Positions 50,198 to 63,464 of a stretch of DNA of 64,000 bases are shown here, in pieces; position 1 is the stretch's first letter, and each line of letters starts with the position of its first letter. Source of the stretch: Eucommia ulmoides (taxonomy: Eukaryota > Streptophyta > Magnoliopsida > Garryales > Eucommiaceae); NCBI GenBank assembly GCA_016647705.1, contig JAENRU010000476.1, positions 1-64,000 of the forward strand. Reading direction: 5' to 3'. Made by a program: the position numbers and the translations under genes. The notes beneath the pieces are model-generated. The model made no database searches and was not told where the DNA came from. It saw only the letters and a program-made list of their open reading frames with translations.

Positions 50198-50943
50198 TAT
50201 CTTCTATGTAAATTTACAAATTATATTTTCGTATAAATTGTGAAAAAAATGTGTTTATTAAAATTGGACAATTTTATAACTTATGTGGATCAAGTAGATT
50301 TTAAAGGTGAAAGGTGATTTTTGTTCGACTATGCCATATTTTTTTTTCTCGTTAAACGGATATGACCTGCAAGATGTGGATTTCTTCTCGTCAGGCGGAT
50401 ATAATCTGCGAGATGTGAATTTCTTCTCGTCAGACAGATATGACCTACGAGATGTGGATTTCTTCTCGTCAGGCGGATATGACATGCGAGATGTGGATTT
50501 CTTCTCGTGAGGAGGATATGTCACGCGAGATGTGGATTACCTGCTAGGCAAGTCCTACAAGGTGGATTGACTCGTCAGGAGTGCAAATCCTGTAGGTGAA
50601 AACCCTACTGTTGGGGATAATAAATGGCCCTGACACTGATAGCCACTTTAGATGGCACAGTTGTACAGGTTACAGTACCGTCGTAACTCTCGATCGTGAG
50701 GTAAACGATCCTATGACTGGTAAGGAAGTATGTTATTTTATTGTATACACGTGAGTTGATTAGGCGATTTAAAACCAGTTCTATGTTGAAGATATTTTGT
50801 TGAGATTTTGATATTAACAGTATGTCGATTATATTTTGTTGAGATCTGGATACGGCCTAGTGTGGCGACATTTTATTGGAAAGTGGATATTGGATAAAAA
50901 TACTTGATCCATAAAATGCTTTTATATTACGAAGACAATACAC
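50198..50943. repeat. Module M2 with 39-bp minisatellite, copy 3
   Basis: Array copies start at 50358, 50397, 50436, 50475 and 50514. Confidence 0.9.
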
Positions 50944-51933
50944 CGATAAAAATAACTCAGATAGATATTGATCCACTACTATCGTTTATGGCGCCAAGAT
51001 GTGGGGTCATTGAGAGACTATTGGGAGTTAATGCGGAAAAGATAATTTGAACTATTCTTGAGTTTGATGGGTGATTTTTTAGGGTTTTATATAATATTTT
51101 TATATACATGTTACATTGACTATTGACTCTTTGTGACGTATCGGATTTTCGTAGTTGTGACGTATTTATATATTTCGATACATATTTATACGTGGTTATA
51201 TGTTCGAGGCGTCTTTATGTGGATTGAGACGTATTTATATGGCTGACACGTATTTGAATGTTTTGAGACGTATTTACGTGGTTGCGACATATTTACATAC
51301 TTCCAAATAGCTATATGATTCTGGATATATTTATGTGGTTCGGTGATATTTATGTGAGTGAGAAATATTTATGTCGATTTTGACGTATTGCGAAAAATTT
51401 ATTATTTGAAGTTAGATTGTGCTAATATTTATAAAACGTTTACGAGATTATTGAAATTTTGATGTGGATATTGGGATTGATGATTTTTGGTCTTACGGGT
51501 CAGTCCACGTGGAGTTTGGATTATCTGTTGCTTATGATGTTGGTTGCGAATATGTTGGTTTAAATGTTAAATGGAATGGATAAATGCTGGTCATGGGATA
51601 TGGCAGTGAACTTCAAAAGTCATGCCAAGCGAGAAAATTATTGAGGTCATAGACCTATTGAAAATGAGATAGACCCAATCCAGTGAAACTACCGTAATAT
51701 TTTAAGAATATATTGTATTTATAGTTATTTTTATCAGAGTAGCGCAGCGGAAACATTTAGGAATATAAGATTCTTTGATAGTTGGTTGTCTGTGTTAGGT
51801 GTTACCGATTAAAATGCACCTTGTTTGTCGGTTATTGGGTACAATGTGGGTCAAACAAGAAAAAAAAAAGAAGAAGATGAAATGAAAATGAAAACGTGGC
51901 ATCAAGGGAATAAAATCCAAACCACTTATTTCA

Positions 51934-51936
<3 letters not shown>

Positions 51937-51969
<33 letters not shown>

Positions 51970-52643
51970 TAGATACATTCAGGAAAAAAAAAAAAAAACA
52001 GAAAGAAAAAAAAATAGAAAAGAAAGAGAAGTAGGTTGGCGACAATAAGGAGAAAGAGAGCTTTGGCTGGTGGGGCGGTTCATCGACGGTGAGGTGAAGG
52101 CAGTCGGCGTAGTGGTGTGGCGTTGTCGTTCGTCGGCGATGTGCAGATGGTGTGGGGTGCTCGGTCGGCGGTGTGTGTTCCGGCGTAGGTGTGAACATTG
52201 AGTATGTGTGTGTGTTTCGTTCGTGTGTGTGTTATGTTCATCGTGAGGGGTGTGTGTGCTCTGATTATTGAGGAGGGGTGACGAGTGAGATCATCGGAGC
52301 TGGTGAAGAGAAAGAGAGTGTGTCGTTCGGCAGAACCAGTAACGCGAAACAGAAACAGAACCATCGTCGTGGCGGTGAAGATCTAGTGGGCTGAAGAGAA
52401 AAAAAAAGGCGTTTGCCACGGCGGTGAAGTGTAGGCGCAGAAAACAGAAAAAAAAAAAAAAGGAAAAAAAAAAAAAAAACAAAAGAAGAAAATCAAATAA
52501 AAACAAAAATCCAAAATCCAATCTCTGGGCAGGCGGAAGATTCGGAATACGTAGAATTTCGAACTCTTTTAATATATGTATTTAATTTTCTCATTGTGTG
52601 ATAGTTTAGACGATGTGAAAATTATGTGAAAAACATGCCAATG
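51937..52643 (+). mobile_element. LTR-like block B1, copy 4
   Basis: As in copy 1, with A at the equivalent of 1621 and slightly longer A-runs. Confidence 0.6.
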
Positions 52644-54001
52644 TATTTTTTACGTCACACTAATCTATAAACTATGATTTTCAAAATGAGATATTAATAT
52701 TTTTAATAGTGTTCTAGATTAGAATGCATGTGAATGTTATATATAACATTAGTTATAATGTTAATGTCATATATAACTTCATTACAATCTGTGTGTCCTG
52801 TGAATGCTAAATATAACATCCAATGGAATAGAAAATAACATCAATTCATATTGATAATAACACAAATTATAACGTGTTGAATGCAATATGACTTACTAAT
52901 AAATATAATTTAGATATTGAATGTAACACTCAATTATCTTTTGATAATGTATAAGACCATGCTAAATGTAACACGAATGTTAAAACTGAAAATTCTGAAA
53001 ATGTCATGTTGAATGTAATAGGACTGTATAAATCTGAAATTAGTGAAAAACAAAATAGTGAATGTTATTATTTTGAAGATTTTATTGGAATATATAATTA
53101 GATCGGAAAAAAAAAATGTGTAAAATAATAATTTTTTTTTTTTTGTTTTAATAAAATGAAATCGTTTCATAACAAAATGGCAATTTAAAAAAGGCAATCT
53201 CCAATACGGCGAATCTTACAAGGGCAAATTAATCTTGCAAATTTTATTTTATTTTATTATTATTATTTTTTATTTTTTATTTTTTTTGGCTAGTTGTTTC
53301 GGAAAATCTGTATAGCGAGATTATTTGGTTTAATTTTAAACAGTTGGAATCAATTGATACTAACATATTTTATTTGCGTTCACTCGGTAATTTTTTCTTA
53401 ATATTATATCAAATAGAAAAATTAATTTTAATTTTAATTGAATCACTATATTAATTAGTTTTTTATATTTTAATTTGATAAAAAAATTCGGAATATTTTA
53501 AAAATATATATTTGAAGATTGACCTTGGCTTGACTAGATCATTTTTCAATGCAATCCACAAGAAAATAGTCATTTTGTTCACACGAACAAGATTTCTAAA
53601 ATTATGTACCAGGTTTAGTCAAGAATCATATACCAAAATCAACATGCATACAATACATTTTATGGGTATTTGTGATCTACTTGTCCTATTTTTTCTTTTC
53701 TATTAAGAATTTTCTTATCTCATTTACTAAATATCAATAAATCTTTTATAAACACCATGTAATTCTCCAATAGATAAAAAAAAAAAAAATATTGAAATTT
53801 TTATTATGACGACAACTTTATTCTTATCAATTTAAAAAATAATTAAAAATTAAAATACATAAATATCCCTTTAATTATTATTTTTATATATATTTTACTT
53901 CATTACTTTTTTACACTAACCTATTTAAAAAAATAAATATTTTTAAACCCCTTCTTCTTTTTAACAAAATAATAATAAAAAATATTGTTCAGTCCTTGCC
54001 G
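52644..54001. repeat. Block A1, copy 4
   Basis: T-run variant at about 53131-53142; A-run of 13 near 53777. Confidence 0.8.
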
Positions 54002-54018
54002 GTCATGTTGAGTTAGTT

Positions 54019-54228
54019 GTGGTGGTGGTGTATGCGAGTTGTTTTCCGCTGGAGCGAAGGCAATTATGGGTTGATTTACTTGATTTCATGTCAACCAATA
54101 CCCTTACTCTAATTTGGGGATGTGATTTCAAAATTGTTCGTGATGACTCTGAAATATTGGGGCGCCTTTCGCTCTTTTGGCGTAGCAAGCAAGACTTTAA
54201 GATTGCGCCCAAGCGGCCGGTTTGGTGA
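54019..54228 (+). pseudogene. LINE endonuclease-like fragment, copy 4
   Basis: Frame identical to copy 1, including the DFK core and the closing KRPVW before the stop. Confidence 0.5.
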
Positions 54229-56430
54229 AGCCTCCTTTCTGTTTTGTTGATGTTTTTTGATGGATGGATACTTAGTTCTATTATGCTAATGAATTACGGT
54301 TTGATAGATGTATTTTGAGCTGTAGGAAATTATAGATGGATGTTTTGTAAAGGTGTATTGAATATGTTTTTGTTCTGCTTTGCTGATTTTGATTTTTTTT
54401 TTGTGTCATGTTCTGTTCGGTAAAGGTGTCTTTTTTTTTGTTCGGTACCAGTCCAAGTACAATGCTTTGGTTCGGTAAGGATGGATTGTCCACTGTTTTG
54501 TTTGTCTAATTTTTTTTTTTTTTTGGTTTGGTACAATTTTTTATTTGTCTAGTTTTTTTTTTTTTATCTTCATTAAAATCTTAAGGATGTTTAGTTTGGT
54601 ACAATGTTCAATAGTGATGTTCGGTTTGTTTGTCCAGTTTTTGACGATCAATACAATATTTGGTTTGTTTGTCTAGGTACAATATTTGATCAATAAAATA
54701 TTTGGTTTATTTCTCTAGGTATAATATTTGATCAATTTCATATTTGGTTTGTTTGGTGATGAATAAATACCTTATTTGGTAATGAATTTAGTTTAATGTC
54801 CCGTTCGTTTAAGTTCATTATTTTATTTTATTTCTTAGTTCTAAAATGAATTTGGCGTTTTGTTTTTGATGTATGAGATGAATTTGGTGATCAGTTTTTG
54901 TTTTAGTTCAAAATAAAGTGTTTGAGTTAGCTTAATTAAGAAACAAAATACGAAATACACCATTAATTAAACAAAATCTAATAAAACATTCAAAATGCGA
55001 TTTATTTCCAAATGACTACAAATACCACCCATGAAACAACTAATGCTATCAATCATTTCGTTTCTTTGTTCTTCCTTCAATTATTCTCCTCTTCTAAAAC
55101 ATTCATTTTTCTTGATAATCTTGGTGTTATTGTCGATGACCTTGGACACATAGGAGGATCAACCAGTAAGAAATAACGACAACCTCTAGCCTAGAAATCA
55201 AATTGGATTTTTTTTTTTTTAAATATTTGATGAAAATGGTATGAACAAAAAAGAAAAAAATACCTAATTGTAATTTCTACAAGAATAAAACCTCCTTTAA
55301 GAATTATGTGCAGTCCAGGATGTTACCATTTTTGCTTTCCTCCCACAATTACAATTTTTTTTATTCTCCTTGATTTTTGTTAGACAAATAAAAAAGAAGA
55401 GTAAGAAAGAGTGTTTATAGGGTGAAAATGGAGAATGAATAATAAATATAGAGTGGGAAGAGTATTTATAGGCTGTCAATGAAGGAATTAATAAGAAACA
55501 TCAATAGAAATGAGAGGAAAATTAGTTGGGATCGAAAATGATTGTTAATCAAACATTGACTGTTAACTTTAACTTAATAGAATCTTACAAAGGGGCCAAT
55601 TTAGAATAAAAATAAAAATGACATAATGTGTCTATTTTCAAATACAAATGGCCAATTGGGCACCGACTGCATTTGTCCGGGACCAAAAAGAACATTATCC
55701 AAATATGTTCTTGAGAAAAAGGAATATAATTTCCGCAAATGACTTAAAGAATCACTTGATACTGTTGTTCAACACGAAGACAGAGAGAGATCCAATGTAG
55801 TTTGAGGTTTCGATCAATAGAACAAATGATCTTCCTAACAGGTGAACTTGCTGCACAGATTTCCTGCCCACAACGATTTTGGTTTGATTTTTTGGTGTGC
55901 AATTTGCTAGAAGCCAGATATTCATCGATGTTGGCTTTTGCTCATAATTTAACAAGACTTATGATCGGACAAGAGCTGATTGATTTAGATCGTTGGTGAG
56001 CAGTTGTCGGCTCTCCTACGAGGCTAATGTTGAGGCATCGTTGGAATCCTAGAGGAGTTTGGAGGGGACAAATTTGAATCTTTCTGGTTCTATCAAACCT
56101 GTTGCTTCCTCTCTGTCGGATGTGGCGGAGTTGTCACCCTAGAGTTTGACGGTGGCCTACACCAACTCCTCTTGTGCCAAGCCTTCGCTGATTGTTCCTT
56201 CGTCAGTGCCGTCGCCAGAGAAAACTCTACGGGTTGTGTCAAAACGATTGTCGTTCCTGGAGTATGAGAAAATTGGAGTGTATTGATGGGATTTTCAAGA
56301 CATTTTGCTCGTTCCCACAGAAGGTGTCAACTGATACTGCTCGATTTCATCAACAATCACAGCCTCCAAAACCTAATTAACACTTGCAATACTAAGGATA
56401 AGTACTTGGAATACCGGTCTGGTATCAGCT

Positions 56431-57663
56431 AAATACCCTTCGGTATAAGAATAAGTTAATCAAGTATTGAGTGAAATCATAATCATGGAATGAATTGACT
56501 ATAAACGTAACCTGTAGATAACTCTATTTATAGAGTAAAAAAATTAACTCACCTCTTACTATTTCGAAAAAATAATATCTCCGGGATTTGGGGAAAGAAT
56601 ATCTCCTCGATTGAGGGAAAATAATATATCTTGGATTTAGACAAAATAATATCTCCTAAATTTGAGAGCATAATATCTTGAGAATAATTCAAATTAAATC
56701 TGATTGACCAGTTATTATGGACTATAGTTTCTTGGTCCAAATTATTAATTACTTATTCATCACACTTACATAATATAGGTTTTCCATTTAAGCCCATTTT
56801 GGCATTCACCATGAGTCCTTAATGTGGGCATTTATCTAGTAAATTTTACCCGTATCCACATCCATTACCTTTGCAACATGAAGTTCTTTTTCTTTTTTTT
56901 TAACATCCTCCTTCCCCGTTATTTTCTATTTTTCGTTTTTTTGTTGTGTTTTTTATTTTTGTTTTTAGTTTTTTTTTTTATTTACTTATATATGATGTTT
57001 ATAGAAGAAAAAAAATTCAAGAGCAAAAAATTGGAAAACAAAAAATAGAAAATAAAAACAAAACAAAAAAGAAAAAAATTAAATTTAAAAACAAAAAAAC
57101 AAACTTGTTTTCTTTAAATAGCTTTCCTCTTTCTTTCTTTTTTTTTTTTAAAAAATTTTTAAATTTTTTTTTTAGTTTTTTACTTTCGATTTTCTTTTTT
57201 ATTTTCCGTAAATATCATTAAAAAATAAAGATGAAAAAAAAATGAAATAAAAAAAAAACGTGGAGAATAAAAGAAAAAAAAAATAGAAAACAAAAGAGCG
57301 AGTAGAGAATAAAAAGAAAAAGAAAAAGAAAGAAAAAAAATTATTAGATCGTTAGTATATTTTTAAAATTTCAAATTACTAGTCCGGAAAAATAAAATAT
57401 TATTAAAATAAGAGAAAAATCTTAATCTTATTAATAAGAAATGAAGACCAACATAAGCTGGTCCAAGCGGAAAGGGCTTGGGATCCACCTCCAGAGATTG
57501 GACTTTAGGGTGTTGTGTATGAAAAGTTTTTTGTTAGGAAAGGTATCCCGTTTCTAGCGCCCGACAGAACTTTGAGAGATTAGTATCTGCCGATCGTGGG
57601 GTGGGGATACTCTGAAAAATTGGAAAAAAAAAATAAAAAAATGAAGGGTTTAAATTAGTATCT

Positions 57664-57704
<41 letters not shown>

Positions 57705-57710
57705 CTAGAT
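56431..57710. repeat. Diverged paralog of unit positions 5835-7175
   Basis: From 56431 substitutions become frequent (four within the first 30 bases, for example AGCTAAATACCC for AGCTGAATATCC), while order is kept. It contains the 25-bp array (about 56571-56680), only one copy of the 83-bp sequence (about 56747-56826), the low-complexity stretch (about 56885-57340), a SINE, and a longer (AT)n at about 57666-57702. No gene was seen. Confidence 0.9.
57447..57638 (+). mobile_element. SINE, diverged copy
   Basis: Flanked by AAATGAAG at 57439-57446 and 57639-57646. The A box reads TGGTCCAAGCGG, closer to consensus than in the array copies. The tail is A-rich without the regular TAAA repeat. Its presence shows that the insertion predates the split between this paralog and the 16.9-kb array. 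Confidence 0.65.
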
Positions 57711-58423
57711 CTAGTCAGAGAGAATTGGCTGAATTGATTTTTTATTGAATTTGGTGGGAACGTCATGCTTGAATACAATGAAGAAGAGTAGTCCAAAAGG
57801 ATTTTATGTACTAGGTTTAGTAAAAAATCAAGAATCATCCTTTACATTATTGGAGGTGATTTCACCCAACAAAGCAAATAATTTGGCCTCTTCTTCATGT
57901 ACCAAAATCCCACACCTACTTCCTTAAAAAATACACGCACAAAAAAATTATTTCATATTTTTATTTTTTACTTTTATTCTTATTTTTTACTTTTATTTAT
58001 TTTTTTATTTTTCTATTTCTTTCATTTTTTATTTTAAATTTTTTGGTCCAGTATTTGTAGGGAAAAAAAAAAGAGAAAATCTTGAAAAAAAAATAAAAAT
58101 CAAAAAACAGGATTTGAAAAAAAAAAGAAATGAATTATAAAAAAAATAGTTTCTAATATTTGTTTTTAAATTTAAAGTTTTTTTATTTTTATTTTTAATT
58201 TTTTTTGATAAACACCATGTAGATATAAAAATAAGGAACAACACAAAATCAATAAAAAATAGAAAATAGAAAACAAGATAAACAATAGAGAATGAGAAAT
58301 TGAAAAAAAATAATTAGAAAACAAAAGCATAAGAAAAAATATGTTGTAAGAGTACTTTTATTAACAAAATGTGAATTTTTTAAAATAAAATAATAAAATA
58401 GAAATTATATTACAAATGTATTT

Positions 58424-60104
58424 TGGTAGTGATATATTTTGCTACAAAACACAAGTGTACAAGTCAAGTTTTTATCGTAAATGGTGAGTAGAGTGTCGTA
58501 TCCATAAGGATTGGTTTAAATTATTGCTAAGTACCGCAATTATCGTAACCCAACTTTATTTAGGCAACCAAGGTTAAATGCAGTTGAAAACAAAATAAAA
58601 ACAAATATAAAATCAATAAACAAACTAAAATATGGATTTCCTATGCACAAACGTTCTAGGGCTTGATTTCGTCTCGTTATTTTCATTTCATCTTATTAAA
58701 TTATTAGTGAATTTCATTAATTCAATAATCAAGGTCATTTGTGCTTATTCACTATCTCTCTCGAGTGTCAAGTGATTGAATATGTAAACAATTCAATATT
58801 GATATCTCTATCTAGTATTTAGGTGAAAACATTTGTTATACCCGACCTTATAGATTATCTAAACTGTAAATATTTCATGTTTTATTAAAGTTTACGTTGT
58901 GTTTAATCTAAGTTTGAAGCCAAAATTATCTTTCCTGAGTGTCAAGTCCCAAGTTCTTAAATCAACCAAGATATCATATGGAAACATAGATTGGAAGCAT
59001 TAATAGGGCAAACACAATTGAATAGAGATTATAGTCGATAAATCTAGAATTTGATCAAGATTCTAAATTTTGAACTCAAATACCTAGGTGTTGATTTTCT
59101 CTCGGACTCACAACAACCTAAATTATGCACTCTCAATTCCGACTAAGAACTCAATCTCTCTCGAGTATAAAATTCACAACCTAAAATTATCTAACTCATT
59201 GACCACATGCATCAAATGCATTAAACATAGAGAGGTATAAAATGGAATTAAAATTAACAATTAACAACATATTAAAAATATGGTTGAAACAAGATTACAT
59301 CAAACCCTACATTAAATGACTAACTCAACATAGAAAAATTCATAACTAATACTTTCAAGAAATCCACAAATGTAAAATAACAAATACAAAGTCAAGAAAT
59401 ATTAGGTAGGAGAAAAGAAATCCAAATCTCATTTGTAGGGAAGTTCTACTCCAAATTTCCAATCTCTGTTTCTTCTCTCTGTCCCGTTCTCGTTCCTCTT
59501 CAATTCCTCTTCCTACTCCACCTAAAAAATGAGCCAAAATGCCCTTAAGATGATTTAGATCGAAGAGTTGGCAATGTAGAACGCGTTTTCGCGCTGCAGC
59601 CCCGTGTTTTTGCTCTGTAGCACGAGGTTTCTAAAAAATAGCTATAACTTTCTCGTTCAAATTCCAATTGACGTGATTCAAAATTATTTGGAAATCTAAG
59701 AAAATGATCTATAACTTTAAAGTTTTGAGTTTTTCTAAAATCAGATCGAATAAGCAAAAAATAGGTTTGAAGTTCGTCGAGTGGCACTACAACACCAAAT
59801 TGCTAGGGATTGTGTGGACTGATCACCCGTGTTGCAGCGCCAAAAGGCGCCCATCCACACTGTAGTTCCAAATCATTGGCGTTGAAGTGCCGTTTTGCGG
59901 TGGCTAGATCCCCAATACAGTGCCGTTTTGATGGCGTTGCAGCCTTGAGCTGCTGTTTGCCTTCCTTTTCTTGATTTGTCTCCGTTTTCCTGAACCTTAC
60001 ATAACAAAACCAAATAAAATTAGAAACTAATAATAAAAACAGTAAAAATCAATCAAAACTAATACTTAAATACAAAGATATAATGATCCGAAATCGACTT
60101 ATCA
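58424..60104 (-). mobile_element. Solo LTR (Tat/Athila-type), diverged copy 1
   Basis: Minus-strand TGATAAGTCG start (at 60104) and CTACCA end (at 58424), 1681 bases. Many differences from the array copies are transitions (for example GCACGAGG for GCGCGAGG). On its left it joins AAATGTATTT directly, without the about 165 bases seen at 7812-7976. A 60-codon and an 80-codon reverse frame inside (59355-59537, 59545-59787) are not genes. Confidence 0.7.
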
Positions 60105-60429
60105 CACACGCACACACATATATATATATGGGCTTGATCCACTTGGCCCACTAGGGTAAAACTCTAATTATAGGGTCTCCCACTTTTCTTATAAATACTT
60201 GTATATATTGTTGTATTCTCTGAATCACTTTCTCATAATATTAATACATTGTTCATGTTTCTCACTTCTTAATTATTTTAACAATATATAGAGAGAGAGA
60301 GTTGTATTTATTCATTCTTCATGTTTCTTATATTACTAAACTGAGAAGATAAGCGACATTTCTAATATTATTAAAATAATATGAGGATGTTCGTGTTATT
60401 TGTCAAAATGGTGGGTTTAAACTTGTATA

Positions 60430-60468
<39 letters not shown>

Positions 60469-60570
60469 CATTTATTCATTCTTTATGTTAGTCAAAGAGA
60501 ATTGACTCAATTTTTTTTTTTTTTTAATTATTAAATGTGGTGGGGATGCAGATGTGGCTCAGGGTTAGCC

Positions 60571-60581
60571 AGAGAGATTTT
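60571..60581. other. Filler bases at the 2.88-kb repeat junction
   Basis: AGAGAGATTTT lies between the broken hAT-like segment and the repeated TAGATCTAG. It is identical at the next junction (63449-63459), so one founding junction was copied. Confidence 0.7.
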
Positions 60582-60586
60582 TAGAT

Positions 60587-63305
60587 CTAGTCAGAGAGAA
60601 TTGGCTGAATTGATTTTTTATTGAATTTGGTGGGAACGTCATGCTTGAATACAATGAAGAAGAGTAGTCCAAAAGGATTTTATGTACTAGGTTTAGTAAA
60701 AAATCAAGAATCATCCTTTACATTATTGGAGGTGATTTCACCCAACAAAGCAAATAATTTGGCCTCTTCTTCATGTACCAAAATCCCACACCTACTTCCT
60801 TAAAAAATACACGCACAAAAAAATTATTTCATATTTTTATTTTTTACTTTTATTCTTATTTTTTACTTTTATTTATTTTTTTATTTTTCTATTTCTTTCA
60901 TTTTTTATTTTAAATTTTTTGGTCCAGTATTTGTAGGGAAAAAAAAAAGAGAAAATCTTGAAAAAAAAATAAAAATCAAAAAACAGGATTTGAAAAAAAA
61001 AAGAAATGAATTATAAAAAAAATAGTTTCTAATATTTGTTTTTAAATTTAAAGTTTTTTTATTTTTATTTTTAATTTTTTTTGATAAACACCATGTAGAT
61101 ATAAAAATAAGGAACAACACAAAATCAATAAAAAATAGAAAATAGAAAACAAGATAAACAATAGAGAATGAGAAATTGAAAAAAAATAATTAGAAAACAA
61201 AAGCATAAGAAAAAATATGTTGTAAGAGTACTTTTATTAACAAAATGTGAATTTTTTAAAATAAAATAATAAAATAGAAATTATATTACAAATGTATTTT
61301 GGTAGTGATATATTTTGCTACAAAACACAAGTGTACAAGTCAAGTTTTTATCGTAAATGGTGAGTAGAGTGTCGTATCCATAAGGATTGGTTTAAATTAT
61401 TGCTAAGTACCGCAATTATCGTAACCCAACTTTATTTAGGCAACCAAGGTTAAATGCAGTTGAAAACAAAATAAAAACAAATATAAAATCAATAAACAAA
61501 CTAAAATATGGATTTCCTATGCACAAACGTTCTAGGGCTTGATTTCGTCTCGTTATTTTCATTTCATCTTATTAAATTATTAGTGAATTTCATTAATTCA
61601 ATAATCAAGGTCATTTGTGCTTATTCACTATCTCTCTCGAGTGTCAAGTGATTGAATATGTAAACAATTCAATATTGATATCTCTATCTAGTATTTAGGT
61701 GAAAACATTTGTTATACCCGACCTTATAGATTATCTAAACTGTAAATATTTCATGTTTTATTAAAGTTTACGTTGTGTTTAATCTAAGTTTGAAGCCAAA
61801 ATTATCTTTCCTGAGTGTCAAGTCCCAAGTTCTTAAATCAACCAAGATATCATATGGAAACATAGATTGGAAGCATTAATAGGGCAAACACAATTGAATA
61901 GAGATTATAGTCGATAAATCTAGAATTTGATCAAGATTCTAAATTTTGAACTCAAATACCTAGGTGTTGATTTTCTCTCGGACTCACAACAACCTAAATT
62001 ATGCACTCTCAATTCCGACTAAGAACTCAATCTCTCTCGAGTATAAAATTCACAACCTAAAATTATCTAACTCATTGACCACATGCATCAAATGCATTAA
62101 ACATAGAGAGGTATAAAATGGAATTAAAATTAACAATTAACAACATATTAAAAATATGGTTGAAACAAGATTACATCAAACCCTACATTAAATGACTAAC
62201 TCAACATAGAAAAATTCATAACTAATACTTTCAAGAAATCCACAAATGTAAAATAACAAATACAAAGTCAAGAAATATTAGGTAGGAGAAAAGAAATCCA
62301 AATCTCATTTGTAGGGAAGTTCTACTCCAAATTTCCAATCTCTGTTTCTTCTCTCTGTCCCGTTCTCGTTCCTCTTCAATTCCTCTTCCTACTCCACCTA
62401 AAAAATGAGCCAAAATGCCCTTAAGATGATTTAGATCGAAGAGTTGGCAATGTAGAACGCGTTTTCGCGCTGCAGCCCCGTGTTTTTGCTCTGTAGCACG
62501 AGGTTTCTAAAAAATAGCTATAACTTTCTCGTTCAAATTCCAATTGACGTGATTCAAAATTATTTGGAAATCTAAGAAAATGATCTATAACTTTAAAGTT
62601 TTGAGTTTTTCTAAAATCAGATCGAATAAGCAAAAAATAGGTTTGAAGTTCGTCGAGTGGCACTACAACACCAAATTGCTAGGGATTGTGTGGACTGATC
62701 ACCCGTGTTGCAGCGCCAAAAGGCGCCCATCCACACTGTAGTTCCAAATCATTGGCGTTGAAGTGCCGTTTTGCGGTGGCTAGATCCCCAATACAGTGCC
62801 GTTTTGATGGCGTTGCAGCCTTGAGCTGCTGTTTGCCTTCCTTTTCTTGATTTGTCTCCGTTTTCCTGAACCTTACATAACAAAACCAAATAAAATTAGA
62901 AACTAATAATAAAAACAGTAAAAATCAATCAAAACTAATACTTAAATACAAAGATATAATGATCCGAAATCGACTTATCACACACGCACACACATATATA
63001 TATATGGGCTTGATCCACTTGGCCCACTAGGGTAAAACTCTAATTATAGGGTCTCCCACTTTTCTTATAAATACTTGTATATATTGTTGTATTCTCTGAA
63101 TCACTTTCTCATAATATTAATACATTGTTCATGTTTCTCACTTCTTAATTATTTTAACAATATATATAGAGAGAGAGTTGTATTTATTCATTCTTCATGT
63201 TTCTTATATTACTAAACTGAGAAGATAAGCGACATTTCTAATATTATTAAAATAATATGAGGATGTTCGTGTTATTTGTCAAAATGGTGGGTTTAAACTT
63301 GTATA

Positions 63306-63346
<41 letters not shown>

Positions 63347-63464
63347 CATTTATTCATTCTTTATGTTAGTCAAAGAGAATTGACTCAATTTTTTTTTTTT
63401 TTTAATTATTAAATGTGGTGGGGATGCAGATGTGGCTCGGGGTTAGCCAGAGAGATTTTTAGAT
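60587..63464. repeat. 2.88-kb tandem unit, copy 2
   Basis: Period 2878 to copy 3. By eye only a few differences from copy 1: two extra bases in an AT/AG tract near 63160-63170, and CTCGGGG for CTCAGGG near 63437. This is much more alike than either is to the 16.9-kb array. Confidence 0.95.
61300..62980 (-). mobile_element. Solo LTR (Tat/Athila-type), diverged copy 2
   Basis: Appears identical to 58424-60104 by eye, with the same 1681-base length and termini. Confidence 0.7.

Larger units (their letters stand above)
33759..50611. repeat. 16.9-kb tandem unit, copy 3
   Basis: Same order as copy 1, with fewer indels than copy 2. A cluster of multi-base insertions sits at about 39090-39160. Stretches without separate entries: spacer and degenerate array 34091-35078, T/G-rich 37361-38040, AT-rich 38041-38885, GC-richer 38886-39530, 25-bp array 39711-39820, low-complexity 40050-40639, (CA)n and TATA-like 43356-43822, AT-rich 45656-46096, leader-like 48890-49490. 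Confidence 0.96.
50612..56430. repeat. 16.9-kb tandem unit, copy 4 (5.8 kb, truncated)
   Basis: Nearly identical to 1-5834. It carries the copy-2/3 alleles at the sites equivalent to 1621, 2211, 2762 and 4026. It has a few private changes, such as ATGGTATGAAC for ATGGTATGGAC near 55242 and AAACCTCC for AAACGTCC near 55290. High identity stops at 56430. Stretches without separate entries: spacer and degenerate array 50944-51936, T/G-rich 54229-54910, AT-rich 54911-55754, GC-richer 55755-56390. Confidence 0.95.
57711..60586. repeat. 2.88-kb tandem unit, copy 1
   Basis: Period 2876 bases to the next copy. It contains a C-type block (57711-58423), a solo LTR, a short (CA)n, the TATA-like region and the start of the hAT-like segment. 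It ends with GGGTTAGCC at 60570, an 11-base filler (60571-60581) and then TAGAT shared with the left edge (57706-57710). It keeps about 60 bases after 57738 (TTATTGAATTTGGTGGG...) that block C1 of the 16.9-kb unit lacks. Confidence 0.95.
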
